Shown here piece by piece: positions 36,001 to 51,000 of a DNA stretch of 64,000 nt. The notes under the pieces are model-generated. The model saw nothing but the letters and a program-made list of their open reading frames with translations, searched no databases and was not told the origin of the DNA. The DNA lies in assembly GCF_036324505.1 (NCBI RefSeq), contig NC_086354.1, forward strand, positions 19,778,707 to 19,842,706. The letters run 5' to 3'. The translations under genes and the position numbers were made by a program. This stretch comes from Eleginops maclovinus. Its lineage: Eukaryota > Chordata > Actinopteri > Perciformes > Eleginopidae. Numbering within the stretch: position 1 is the stretch's first letter; each line of letters begins with the position of its first letter.

Positions 36001-39000
36001 TTAGCAGGAATGTGAAGTATATAAAACCTTGATGGACGTTTTGTCAATGGGATGTGAAAATTGTCCATAAAACTCATTGTTAAAACAGCATTGGAGATAA
36101 GTAGAGTAGAGAAGAGAAGCATTGGTTCACTTAAGATAAGGTTCTGCATTATTGCCTTTAAGATGGATATTTTTCACTGTAGAAAAAATAGTGAAGAATG
36201 AAGATGATAATGTACAGCACAATCTCTCACACCGACTTCATAGGTCAAACAATTGTTAATCATGACTGAGGGAGGAAACCATAAGTCAGCATGCCAATTA
36301 AAAAAGCCTGATCAACTTACGCACTGGTCCATGGTTACTGGGGATACCTGTGGAAAAAGCAGAGACGATTTTTCATGAAATCCTGAACTAGCCTCATTGT
36401 ACTCTTGAAACTTTAGTCATGAAACTTCAAGAGAACACAATATTGTTTGCTTTGAATAATTCAAAGCCCAGCGGCACTCATCAATTGGTCTCCACTGTGT
36501 CCACTGATTAACAGCAGCCATGGCTCTGCAGAGAACCGGACCACTGCATGGTCCAACACCCGCCCACTTCTGATGATAATAACAGGTCTGCCAATGACGA
36601 AATGTCAACAGAATCAAAACTCCATGCTGGAAAAAGTATTTTCATCAGTGTTTTCACTCATCTTTTGAATAAACATTCTGTGGACCGCGTGCTTCCTTTT
36701 TAGTTATTGGCTTGTAGATAATTTTCTGTATCATTTTTTAATTAATAAACTCTCTGAATGAAACCAATCAAACAGCATCTGCAAATAATTCAAAGAGTTT
36801 ATGTAATCTTCTCCCATTTCAAAGGTCAGTGGGTTTTCCAGGTGTAAAGACAACAGAGGTCTATCAAGAAAATTAAATTACAAAATTGTTTTGGAAAATG
36901 TACCCATTCTTGACTCAACAGAATTTGGCAACCCTGTAGTCTTTGTCTAAAACATGTGTTATCAGTATTGTCTGTGGATTCCCCTTTGTGTTGCGTTTAT
37001 GTAATCAGCTGGAAAATCTTGCCCCACATAGTTTCTGGTCATTTTCTCCTGCTTTTTCCCTTCCATCATGTTTCAGTGGGATTTTCATATTGTTTGCACC
37101 CCATTCATCATGTCATTACCAGTTTAGGGCTGTCACAACAACGGCTGGCAGATTTTATGCTCCAATTTGCAAGAAAGCAAGCAAGCTTCAATTCCTAACC
37201 AATAGTTGTTCTGTGTTAGAAATGGAGGGCAAAAAATATTGCCCTTTTTAAAGCCAAAGCACATTCTAAAAACTGATCAAACTCTCAGCCCCAACCCCTC
37301 TTAACCTGTGAACCTGCTTTGGAACACAAGATGAGTTGACGCTCCCTGCAAAGTGGACTGTCAACATAATTCTCAAAGTGATTCCTCTTCTGCTCTGCAG
37401 GATTTTCCTCCTTCTTTTGAAAGCTTTGGATTTGAATCACTCTCAGTCACTCTAAGCCGCTGACAGCTATGGCCCATAGCAGCGCACGGCTCCATTTTGG
37501 GCTCTAATTTATTAGATGAAGGGTCACGTATGTCCATATATCTACATGTGCAGGGATTTAAATATGTAATGGACCTCACCCTGTTCCTATCTGTGAAATA
37601 AATGACTTCCATGATTAAAGAGGAATATTGATGACAGATGAAAGCTATTAAACCATAATTACATTTTGCACGTTCTGGATATTTGTCTTGAAACGAGGCC
37701 TGTATGTTTAATATCCTTAAAGGGAATATGAGCTTCACATAATGGATAGAGGCCAGTTACAGGGCCCAGGCGTTCCTTATGAGAGAAATAAGAACAATTC
37801 AAGACCAAAGTTTGTTCATTTAACACCTGGGGGACCAATATTGTTACGTCACCTCCATGTGCGACATTATTGCATTTTATGCCACTGCCAAACAAGTGCT
37901 AATATTGCTTTTGATATGGCTAGACCTTTGTTTCATCAGTTCAGTGCAGATGCGGCCAAGTGTGAGATTTTTTAATAACGGCCTGTCAATCTGACAGTGA
38001 GCACCACATTGCAGGGAGGCTCATAACACCCGACGAGGTGCAGGGGTAAATCCAGCAATATCTCCTTGGAGTTCACAGACGTTCCAAAAAACAAACTCCC
38101 ACTCGCAATCAAATGGGTTGCATGTGCACACACACATCCACACAGTTTTTGTGCTCATACATACATGCAGACACAACCACATACACATAAACATGTCTAC
38201 AAACCATCCAATTCATCAACAAATAGCTCAAAGAAGAGCAAGATAAGTTACTGTTACTGACTGCACAAATGTGTTTGCACTAAATCAGTGGATCAATAGC
38301 AATATCAAATGTCTGTTAAATGTTTTTATTAGATCACCATGTCAGAGAATTCAAGTCAGACTTCTGCCATGAGAGTTGCTGACTGTAAGTCTGAATCAGT
38401 GTGAACGGAGGACCAGAGGGCTAGATCTTCCACCATCTGGCCTCGCCTGGCCGTCCACCACCACCACATCCCTGAGTGGCTGTATTAGATTTATTGAGGC
38501 AATGAGCCCCCTGCCTCAGGCGTGGGATTTGATAAATGCGACTCAACTGCCGTCCAAGATTATAATGGAGATAATGCAAAAGAGCACCTTCTGCCTCAGA
38601 GATACCGTGTGAATGGGTTGAAAAATACCCAGCATTATTTCACACTTGTCACGGTGTTGAGGCAGGAATACTAAATTCAATGTGTAAGTATTGGAAGGAT
38701 GATCGCTATATACTGAATCAGCAGAAAAAAAACAAATGACAATTATTTATTCGCTACAAATCAACATACCAATCAAGGGCCTTGACAAATAACCCATTTG
38801 ACTGTTCCACTATCACTATGGTTCAAGTTTATGGTTATACCCAAATACCTGTTGACTCAAAAATGCTCATTGTCTGCTTGCAAGCCTTTCGAGGAGCTTT
38901 CATCCTACTATCTTACTGATTTTAAAATAGGTCAAAAATAATTCATTAGGAGTCGGAGGACAGCCAGCAAAAGACTTAAAACATCTTGTAAAAGAGACGG

Positions 39001-42000
39001 TTGTCACAATGGAAACAGAAATATGACATTTGTAGCTGAACACAGACAAACTCCAGCAGACAAGATCAAAGGATTTGTTGCTAGCTTAAAGCTAACATTT
39101 ATGAAGTTTGTAAATAGTTGTGCGTCACCAAAAATCTCTGTCACAAATTGTAAGTCTTTTGTATGTTAGAACTTACTTTGTCCACAACCCAAGAGGAAAC
39201 AAACTGTACATATTTAGCAGTATCTGACATTTTGAGATGTGCTGCACAGAAGCAACAAGTTCAAACTATAACATTTGCAACAATCTTTTAAGAGCAAAAA
39301 GTAAAACCTTAAAAGGTACAATGCGTCATAAATACATTATCTGCTATAGCTACACAGGAAATAGTCTTATTACAAGCAAGAATCGTCTTGATTAGCTCCA
39401 TATCTACCAAAACAAATACTCATATACTCACATATATTTGCTGTTCCTTTGGGTATGGGGAGGTAGGAGCCCACACTCCAGGCTCTGCCGTGGTAATGCC
39501 TCTTACAGCGGCTGCAGTCTGGCCCTGTGGTGTTGTGCTCACACTCACAGCCCAGCTTCCCCTTGTCAAACACACAGCTGTTGGCATGCAGGTTACACTT
39601 GCACCTGAGACAGAGAGATAACAAAAGACAGACACATGAATGGGCATCATTCTGCAGCCATTGAATCAATAACCTCTGGAGACAATAAACAAAGTCTGCC
39701 CTTGCTGCAGCGTGTATTAGTGCTTTTCAAATGTTTTGACAGGAGTAAATTGAAATCCTGGTGGGTTATCCGACTCGGATCACACCATCACAAAGAGTCA
39801 TTATGCTTTTCATTTGTCTCTGCTTATGTGGAGAGAACAGTGATGCAAATTACGCCGCTTTTGCCACCCTGAGAGCTAAATGAAAGGCACTCTGTGAGAT
39901 TTGCTAATTCACCACAAAACAGGGATCTGATAAAGATGATAGCATAAAGAGAAGCTGCGAAGCCTGAGAGTTCTCTTTTCTTCATTTTCAAAGTCTTACA
40001 CTGTCATTTGGCAAGGGAGCCTTCAGGCAGGAGACCCTAGAGGTTGACAGAGCTGGTTTATTAGACAGAGCTGTTACAAATGCTCCGGACCATAGAGGAG
40101 AGAAAGCCTGACAAGCTTTCAACACTTAACCAAATAAGTGTGCTTGTCTTTCCAAGATTTTGGGGAAAACACAAGTTGGTTGGTCTCACTCGTGTGCTTC
40201 TGACAATCTCAATGAACAGGGAGTTAATTATTTGTTCTCAGAACCGCAGTGAGAGTTTTGTTTATTGCCAGTAAAGAGCTCTATTAGAGTCAGACATGCA
40301 GTGTTTGAGTAACTATACTGTCATATTCAATGTGTATTCCAGCGATCATTTTCCATATTTTAGCCATAAGAGGGTAAAAGGTTACAATAGGACATTATGG
40401 GGTGATACATAATTAGTTGAATGAGGGGGAGGCAATCGACTCTGTGCCTGACACACAAACCCTCCCCAGTGGTTTGGACAGCTCATGGTTTCACATCAGT
40501 CCTATGTTTGTTTTTACAAAGTGCTTCCAAGGGAAGATTTCTCCCATTTGAGAGCGAGGTATCTGTTGCCTACAATCGCCCGTGAACATGAGACAGAGAA
40601 ATGACAGCAACAATCCGAAATACATCCATCCTAATTGACTTCCTGACCTTACTGTGACATCTCACATTAATGATAGATAACTGTGGGAAACTGAAGCATG
40701 GTATGTAAAGCTGATTAGCAGTAAAAACTCAGTGGTTTTCCTTTAAATAGGCATGTTGTCTAATAAAATGAACATGTATTTTGTTGAACTGACAACATTT
40801 CCCCCACTATTAAGGTAATTGTCAAAGTATCAACAACTAGGCAGTGGTTTCAGACTTTGAGTCATGCAGAAAGAGGGACATTGGAAAGACATTTTGAGTA
40901 ATACTTGGGAATTAGGGGCTTGGCCTGGGAACTGGAAGGTCACCAGTTCAAGTCCCCGAAAGACCAAGTGCCACCGTGGTGTCCCTGAGCAAGACACTGG
41001 TTACCTACACTGCTCCCCGGGCGCCGTACATAATGGCAGCCCACTGCTCCTAACACTAGGATGGGTCAAATGCAGAGACCACATTTCGTTGTCCTAGTAC
41101 TTGTACTCTGTGCAATGACAATAAAGTTGAATCTTAATCTTAATCTTAATCTTAATTGTGATTATAATTGCTTACTTAACTGAAGTGTAAAACAACCATT
41201 GTGCGACTGAACTTGTGTATAAGCCTCACTGCGATTCCACAAAATCATTGACCTTTTTCTATGACGAGTACAAGTACGAAAACTCATCAAAACCTTATGA
41301 GACCATGCAGAAAATCTGAGATGATCATTAAAGCCTTGAAACCCCCCCAAAAAAACAATTGTCATTTGACGTGAAACGGATTTCCAAAACTGCTGCAACA
41401 ATAAAGTTCCAAACAACAAAACTTCTTTTGTCAATCTTTAAGAGAACACCACTATCTCTCCTCGGGTTAAATGCTGTCTCACTACATAATGGATGTGACT
41501 GAATACCATCTCACATTCACAGCAACTAAATGCTAGTGCCTCTTACCCCACATTCCCCAAAGTCCTTAACTTTTTAATCAATTAAAGTCCCTGCTCCATA
41601 AAATTAATGACTGGGTGTAGCTCTTCTGCCATGCAGACAGCAGCAGCTCCCCGAAGTCAAGTGCGATGAGATTTGACCTTCCACTTAATTAAAAACCAGC
41701 AAAATCTGGATCATCGAGCCCAACCGGTGCGCGTGGCACACTGATAGAGCAGATGATGGGCACTCCGGGGAGCTCTGGGATGTAATGCTTTTGCCGCTGG
41801 CATTGTCATATTGCAATCAGAGAGGTTTTTTTTGTCCCCAGTTTCGGCCACAAGAGGGAAGAGATCCACTGTATGTCCAGCCTTTTTAACCTGCGCCGTT
41901 ATGAAGACACATTTCATAAAATCTAATGACCTCTAGACTACTGTACAGCCGAATAACAATTGGTATCTTCCAAACAAGTGACCCTCCCTTAGGAGGTACT

Positions 42001-45000
42001 GGAAATCATCAAGCGACCTTGACTCTAATTCATCAATTGCAATTGTTCAGCTTGGGGTAAAATGCTCTTAGAAAAGGACGGAAAGGAAACTGCTATGGAT
42101 GTTGATATGGTTATGCTGTCTGTTGTTCCACAAAGGAATTTTGAGAGTGATGACTATACATTTTTTTAAAGATGATATTATCCAAATCATGGTGTCTTTG
42201 GAAGTGATCTTGTAAAATGTGCAAGAAACTTTATTCAAGTTTACAGTTGTTATATGAAATACATATAGCAATATGAAATACTTATTGAAGAGGGAAATAT
42301 GACCTGTACATTTCATAACAAAATCAGTATTCAAATCGTTTTTTACTGTAGTATTAAATTGGTAATGCAATGGCAATTGGTATCGACTATTTCTAGTGTT
42401 GTGAAATCCCTAGTCAAGGCAAATCATATATTGTAGTACTTTTTTAATATTAAATAGTTTAAGTGAAACGAGTTTACAGTGGGTCTTTAATTGTCCAGAG
42501 TAACCAGAACTTTGCCTCTGTATTAATGCTGTAAACAACACAAATAATTCCCTTTACCTTCTTTGAACTAGTGTGAAGGAATACATATAAAGCACACCAA
42601 TTTCAATGCTATTTACAAGGTTAAAGTTGGAGCTTATATGTATTTTATTTATCTGTTCTGAACGGACCAACACTTTAACATTCGACAGGATAGAGTTGAT
42701 GTGTTGTGTAATTATGAGGGTTGTCATGACCTTCTTTGGTACAAACTACCTTCTTCAATCCTCATATTGAAAACAATTATAATGCCCTGCATGTTATTTA
42801 TGCTTCACCTAGTGAATAATGAGATACAGATACTGGAGTATAATTGTGGCTTTGCTAAATGTAACAGAACAAATCTCTACAGTCGAATAAAGGTGAGGCT
42901 AGAGGCTAATTTCTGTTGATATTCTGGAGTAGACAGCAGCAGTGCCCTGTGTCTGCTGCCTAACCTTGGCTTCTCCTGGATACTTGGCACTGTGTTGACA
43001 GGCTCTCTATGTCTAACACAGCTTTTCTTTTTTTGTGACAGCTTATACTGTAGTGTCTCTGATTCAAGACAAGAGAGGAGCATAGCACTCGTTAAAAAGG
43101 AACCTCATAGTAGGAGAGCCTGAGCTGACAGGTTAGGGAAAAATGTTCAACCTTTCAGAGACTTCTAATAAAAACCACATTAAAGCAATAAAGTGAACAT
43201 TTTTGCTTTACTTCAATTAATGTGTCTGGCTCTTGGCCACATTTACAGTAATCAAACCTTAAACTGCATTATTGCAAGTGTAGGCATTCAATATATGTTT
43301 CACTGTAAAGCATACAGCCCTGAGGTAATTGCGGCAGACTCAAAAGAGTATGATATAACTTCCATCTGTTGCATTACCTCTCAGACAAACTCCCATTTGA
43401 TAAATGACACTTAACTCAGTGCCAGGCGATAGAAATGTTTGAATAGGGAGACACTACGGTTATGAAAAGACATAATGAGATGTCTAAGTGCAGATAAAGA
43501 ATAAAGCAGAATTAAAGCAACTGACAGGTGATGTGTTTTAACCCATGCTATCCAGTAGGGGCACCTTTATTTGAAAATATGCATTAAAAATGAAAGGGAA
43601 AGTGTGGCTTTGAAACCTACAGTAAATAAAACCTATATGCGACCATATGCCTGTTGTTTTAACAGCAACACTATGACAGTATGATTAGCCCGGTGGTCCC
43701 TATGATTCAACTTGCTTTTTCTCTCTCTCTCTGAGGAGGAGGAGGCGATGCTGTGGTTGACCTAATTTATTTTTTACACCTTTGGTACAGTATAAACCCC
43801 GAGGCTCACAGGGCCAGGTCATACACTGCTGAAGGGCTAGTGGTAGCTTAAAAGTCTGTTTGTGCTTTATTCCCCGTTGCTTTGAAGATACGGAAAATAA
43901 AGATAGGAAGAACTGAATATTATCTACCTTTTTTGAAGAAAAGTTGTAGTTACCCCTACAAAATAATTTCCAACTACTCTGCAAATTAGTTTGGAGACAT
44001 TGAGCATTTTATAAAATAGCTATTAGTTATTTAAGACTGCAGCTTTTTGTCTGTTTTTTTTCATTTGAGATTTAACCCATGACTGCCACTCTGACTGCTG
44101 AGACTGAGTGAGCAAACCTGGCTCCCTGAGCTCTGTGTTTCTCACCTGTTCCCTCACACAAAGCTCCCATGGTCAGAAACTGTAATGCGCCTCCATGCTG
44201 TATAAATGCATACTGAGCTTTCCTGAAACTTTCCTCGACAAGGCACTTTGAGAGCCTCACGTAGCCTGACCAGTGATAGCTCTGACAGATACAGAGAGAT
44301 CAAGGCTGTTGAGGGGGAACTTTGGCCTTGTTGAAAGTTTTAGATGAATGTCAATGTGTAACCTGGACAAACCAGAATAACCTGCCAAGAGCTTCCAGGG
44401 AAAAGGGAGGCTGTTTGATGTATTTTACAGTAAAAACAGAGATGCTGTTGAAACATGTGAGCTAGACAGGAACCAACATGGGATTATTTGATTTAAAAAA
44501 CAGTAATTAGGTCCTTTTTGCATTTGATCTTTTTGTCGTGTAATCCTGTTATGTAAGAAATGTCAAAATGAATTCCAGCCAAAGAAATATGTATAAATAA
44601 ATAATTGTTTCTGGAGCCAAAGAAGAATGTTTATAATTGGTTTAAAGGGGCCATATTATGCTTACTCTCAGGTTCCATAATTGTAATTGTAGCCTCTGTG
44701 ACATGTCTCCATTCTTTAATGTTCAAAAAGTCATCATTTTTCTCATACTGCTTGTGCTACAGGACCTCATTCCACAATGTGTGGCTGTGTTGTGATTGGT
44801 CAACCACTTAGTGATGTCTCGCCCCTTAACCTATCACGTACAATGTGTTGGAGCACTAGCCAACAGAAGCGCAAGTGTTACATAGTGATGTCATTATATG
44901 GAACAGAAAATCCCTGTGGAGGGAACTTTGGGATTTTAGCCATTGAAGACCATTTACATGCACAACAACCTTTAAAAAACACCACAGGAAAGGGAAGAAA

Positions 45001-48000
45001 ATGCACCATAAGGCCCCTTTAATACTTATTAGCTGCAATGCAAAGGAGATCAAGACCTCACAGATCTTCTGAGAAAGAAAGCTTAAACCCCCTCTCTGTT
45101 TGACTCTACTTAATTAAATTAAACGTGGGACTATTATCTCATGCTGTGTCTTGCTGTGCACTGTAATTCTGATTTCCCTTCAAATCTGTTTAATCAACTT
45201 TGGCTTATTTTGATCTTCATTTTTAATTTTGCTCTTTTTAAATCTTGTCTTCATGCTTTTCTCATGCCTTATGTTTAGTACTCTAAATCTGCTGGCCGTT
45301 TTACAACCAAACGATAGCCTGTTTATTTGAAGGCTTTCGTAGGTTTCATATCTCTCAATATAATTAAGCTTGACTATAGTTTTAGGCCCGAACATTCAAA
45401 AAATTGCATATTCGTATAGAAATACGGTTGTGTGGTTAAGACTTAAGTGTGGACAAGGTTTTTAAATCGCACTAAGACCTTTACCCTGGGGAATAACATT
45501 TAAATGAATACAATTATAATTGTTGATTGATTAAACAAAGATCAGTATTTATGATATTCAAATGTGTCATACAAGCTTTCATGTGAATAAACATGTTCAA
45601 TGTAATCTTGTTTACTGAGCTTGTTTACTCTTTGAGAATAGAATCATTCATATGATTAATCCACCTCGCATAATGTGATCTAAAAATAAATATGGAGTTA
45701 ACGCAGGTAAATGTTGAATGGCCCTAAAAATGATAATATGTGTTTGCGTTAACACACCTTGTTTGAAAGTTTAGGTTAATTACTGAGAAAGTGTTTACAT
45801 TCAGGCTTTCTTTTGAGAAAACACAGGGATAGGAGACGAATATCTCCAACAGCAACAGCAAAAATTTGAGCAGGAACAAGGCAAATCCGGCTAACATAAT
45901 GAGTTTGATAACATTACTTTACAATGACTCTTGCTCCTTTTACATTTTGTATGGTATTGAACTCTTTGCAGAGGAGGGGAGGGGAGTCACAGGGTCACCT
46001 CATTACACCAGGCTGTGTCACCGTGAAATTGAAGAGCCCGATTAGGCTTGTTTTCGTCGCTCTGTGCTGTGGCCAATTGTGTCATTCTTCGATGTGTAAT
46101 GTAATACATCTCAGGCAAATTGTTTGTGTCCCCCATCGAAATATAAAGTAGCCACGCTAAGCCTCCCCAAATTGTTGGAGAAATATTAGGAATGGATCAC
46201 AAGTTAATTCCCCATGCTTCAATTTTCTGCTGAGGCAAAATGAAATTTGAATTTACGGGGCTTGGGCGACTGGCACAGAAAGCCTGTGATTTTATTTCAA
46301 TGACAGGGAGTATTATTGAGGTTGTTCATTGATGTAGGCATACAGTATGGTAATATCTACACACCTCAGCCCTAGGAAGACCTTCTCATTCATGTGATGT
46401 AAGCCACTGAGACAAGGAGGAAGCCATGAAGAAATCGGTACTGGGAAGACATATTAATATGGAAATCAGAGGCCGTCTGCATGCTCTGTTTTCTGTTTGT
46501 TTTTTCTGTGTGTGTGTGTGTGTGTGTGGTTGTGTGGTTGTGTGGGACAGAGTTCAGAAGCATGCAAGTAGTGCTTTCTGCCTGCACTCACTAGGGTGCA
46601 AATAAAATGATTCTGTTTACAGAAACGTAGTGTTAATAAATAATAATTGAATAATATTAAATATGTAATCAAAAACACATGCTTTGGTACTGCATTGCTC
46701 AGAGGAAATATAAACGTAAACAAACACTATACAACCTTTGAACTGACATAATAACCTTGTCTCCATCACTGGATCATACAATAAGTGACGCAAAAGGACG
46801 TGTTGATTTTACTATTCATGGCTGCCGGCCCACCAGAGGCAACTTATGTTGATGTTCATTCTGTCCATATATTATTTACAAAGAAAGCCTGGGCCTTAAT
46901 GAGCACTAATTAAACGCTGGAGACAGGGAGATGACTGGCAGGAAACATTGCGGCATGTGACAGACATCTGGTAGAAGATAAGTGAGCAGGAGTTGGCAGA
47001 GTCGGAGAGCCTGACGGTGGTAGCAGAGTAACGCTGGGGGTCGTGTGAACCTGCTCTTGAACCTGACTTTCAAACTCTGTCAATCCAGCTGTCACGGTTC
47101 ACAGGGCTCGGGCTTGGAGGTTTGGAAGCATGTGTTGATGTATGTTTACTGTATATGAGAGGCTGGATAAGAGCAAGTGTGGGTGCATATGCATGTGTTT
47201 GTGCAGTTGGTGTTGTTGGTTATGTGAAGGGCAAGACTGCCGATAGCTGTTTAAAGTTTTTTAATTAGTATGATGTGATTGGGCTGCTTCACTACTGTTG
47301 ATGGTATCCCTTCAGTGTAAACATCGCCTCCGGCCAGAGCGAGGCTGTTTGAAATTGGCTTGTAAACGGGAGACTCGATGAATGCTTTGCTTGGAAACCA
47401 AAGAGAGTAGCAAGAGGTCGTTTTGAGAGTTATATTACAGAGAAGCATCTACAATTTAGAGATATTTCTTAAAGTGAACAATATGTCTTGAAGGGGGAGT
47501 CCTCCAGAATGACTGATTATACCTGAACTTGGTGCCCAAAAATATATCCCCCTCCTATACACCCTGTCGTGTGCATAGGCATGAACGCCTCCTTCGTTGA
47601 TTGGCTGGGATAGTTCTGTAGCTCTATTCAAGGCACGTTATGTGTTTCACGTTTACATGGCAGGGATTGTGTACACTATTGTTTTCAGCAAACAAAGATC
47701 AGACCGCTAGTTGTGGAGGTAATCACAGTTTTTGACAAAAGTGAATTGGATTAGAATCGCTGACTGCACATTTAATGATAGTTACGGCCTTGCTAATCAG
47801 CTGTTTAGAGCTCATCTAAATGTTATATTGAAGTTACAGTCTGTTGTTACTCTAGATGTGAAATGCTTTAAGCCCCTTAGTGTAATGCAATACTGTACCA
47901 TCCAACAAATATCTGGGCTTAATTCAAAATGCAAATGAGGATTCACAATTGAACTTTGGCTATGGCTGATTCATTCATCTGCATGCTTTGACACAGTCTT

Positions 48001-51000
48001 CAACCGACATGGAAAAAAAAAGCATCGATCTGAGGCAGCAAACATCCCAAAGGGAGAAAAACTGAATTTTCAAAGATGAGGGTGAATCTGGGTTCAACAA
48101 CCTTTAAAATGTGAAAACGCTGGAGAAGGAGGAAGTAGGAAAAACATGGAGTGGGTTAAACACCCAGCTGTGCGACTGTGGATGCTCTACTCTCTTTGCA
48201 GTGGAATACTTTGCAACAGGCAAAAATTATGAAATCCATTCCTCCCACTGAGCTCAAAATCAACGACAAATTCCATCAAGCTACTCAGCAACATCCTTTA
48301 CTCAAACACTCCAGAGGAGTATTGATTTCTGCATCCTGTCCTGTCCTGCCTTTATAAATGTACAGGCTAGTGAGAGAAAGAGGGATAGAGACACAATAAC
48401 ATAGTCAGGAAAGCTAGTTGTTCAGTATACAAGGAAATTAAAATGTCAGCAGGCTAAATGAAAGAGGGAAATGTCCTGTCGATTTATACATTACCATTAC
48501 ACGTTTTAACATTTCTATAATCGACCATTTGAAGGCATAATATCTTTTGAGTGTAGATCTTCTGTACATGTGGTTAAGTGTGGTTTATACTGCACGTAGG
48601 AGCTACATACATTGAGGTAAAACCTTCGTTTAGTGCATGATACAGTTGAACAGTGCTATGCAGTACTTTCATGAGCTCAGGATTCCCACCGGGAGAGGGT
48701 GATGCAGAGTTTGTCTGTAGCTTGAGGGGAAACATAGGAAGTATTGAATGATGGTAAAATGTTTCATACTTTATCTAAAACTATTATATTTTTTTCCAAA
48801 TTGCCTTTGAATAACTTGTGTATACCTGAGAGGGAAGACTCAGCATACAGTTTTTGTGTTTGAAATGTGCTTTCTTTTCTGACATTCGTCAGTAGAGGAA
48901 GTCTCAAAGGAACAATACTTTTATTTATTTTTTTATTCTACAAGCCTGCAGTCATGTTAAAATCAAATATTCTAGCCTCCTTATGGGACACAAAGCAGAG
49001 TTTCTGTGGGTATTGAATTGCCCAACATTTGCTAGTTTAAAAAATGAAATGGTCTTTTATTCATTCCATCTTTGCATACGTTTAAACCAGTTTTAAAGGT
49101 CCCCTATTATGCAAAATGCAGTTTGTGCTGTCTTTTTATACATGAATGTGTGTCCCCGGTGTGTATGGAGACTCACAAAGTGTCAGAAAATACAACCCTC
49201 TCTCTTTTCCTCCTTACCCACATCTCTAAAAACGGGGGTACAAACGAGCTGATCCTGATTTGCTGCCGATATGAAGTCATATCAGAAATGTGGGCTGGCT
49301 TTACATTGAACTCCTGGCAACATCCCACCCACGTGACACGTCTCAATCTATCGTCCCCAATATACAGTCGTGAGCTGAATCCACTCCGCAGCACCTCTGT
49401 GTGTCTGTGCAGGATGTCTGCAGGAGGGACTTAGAGTTATAGAACACATAATGTCTGTTCTAGTGGTAAACACTGAGAAGTGTTTCAGAATAAATGCTTG
49501 ATGTGGTTTGGAACATAATATGGGGTTTAATCACGGCAGCGTTTAGCTGAGTATCTCCGTTAGAAATTTCTCTCTTCAGACAGAGAGATCATGGCGCTCC
49601 AAAGGGGCGTGGAAAGCTTCAATTCAGCTCAAATTTAAAGCGACAGTCACAGAATCAGCACTTTTGAAAACGGGGCTGAAACAGAAGGATAGCCGACATG
49701 CTAAAATCAATGATCTGTTTGTATTTGGAGCAAAACACGTCAGAGACATGTTTTTTTTATATGTTTGAGAGGCATAATATATGCCATAAAAGAGCATAAT
49801 GGGAGACCTTTAAAAGTCTGCATGACGCATACCAGTTCTTAAAGGGGCCCTTTGTGCTTTTTGGGGTTATGCCTTTCCTGTAGTGTGTTTATATAGGTTT
49901 TTTTGCATGAAAATGTTCTACAAAAGCTAAAATCCCAATGTTTACCCGTAGATTTCTTTCCAACGCACCTTTGTTAACTTCTGCGACATAATGACATCAT
50001 TATGTAAAAGTCTTAGTTCTATTAACTAGTGCACCAACACAGATTAGGGGTTTTGAACATCTCTAAGCTGTTGACTAATCACAACAGAGCCGGCCAGCTA
50101 ACCAATCAGAGCAGACTGAGCTCTGGTTTCAGACAGAGGGGAAAAAGAGGTGCTGCAGCACAGACAGTATGAGAAAAATAAAAACCTTTTTAAAGCATTT
50201 AAACATGTCACAGTAGAGGCACCAAATACAAATGAGAAACTTAAAATAAGAATAATAGCGATGAGTTGTTATCTAAGATTTACATGCTCTAATGCTGAGA
50301 TAAAATTCCCACTTTTTCTATACTGCATGAGACCTGCTCAAATCATGTTTCTCTGTATGTCAAGTGAGCTAAATATCATAGAAACGGACCTGTGTTTATG
50401 TTTAGTTGTTATTTTCATGGTTAGTTTCACACAGGGTTTGTATACCAGGCAAAAATGGAAACGAGATAGAAACAGTGAAGACAGAAAAACGGAAGAAACA
50501 GTTAGGGAAAAGCAGAGAATGACATAGAGGGATGAGAGCAATAGCACATTAGCACTTATGGATTAGCTGCCTCCCTTTCCCAGGCCCTCGCTGCAGCCCT
50601 GCAGATGTGCAGCACTGACCACGCAGCCAGCCGGCAGCAGTCATGTCTTAATTAACGAGCAGACATCGGATCAATAAGTGATGAACGATGGAGGGGGAGC
50701 CGTGAAAGGTGGGACAGCCTGCATGGTTCAAGGTTTTTGTTTTTCGTTGATGTGGAATAACATTAGAAATCAATAGCACAGGAAGCCCCGCCACACACGA
50801 CTCAGATTAGGTAAAAAAATCCTTTTCCTCATGTCTGTTTTTACCCATCACTTCTGTATCAAACAATCCTATTGTAGTGGATGATTTGTCGGAGTATTTT
50901 CAAAGCAATATGGGCCTGAGCCTTGGGAAGTCAGTTTTATAAACTTGTGCTCTGTAACAATCCTTAGGTTATTAAAGGAGGAACCTACTCTGGGTCTTTT

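Noticed and set aside
44777..45022. 81-residue plus-strand open frame
   Set aside because: Entirely inside MITE A, with no transposase motif.
47500..47720. Possible MITE-like block around an 'AAACAAAGATCAGACCGCTAG' end
   Set aside because: No second copy or matching terminal repeat was found in the window.
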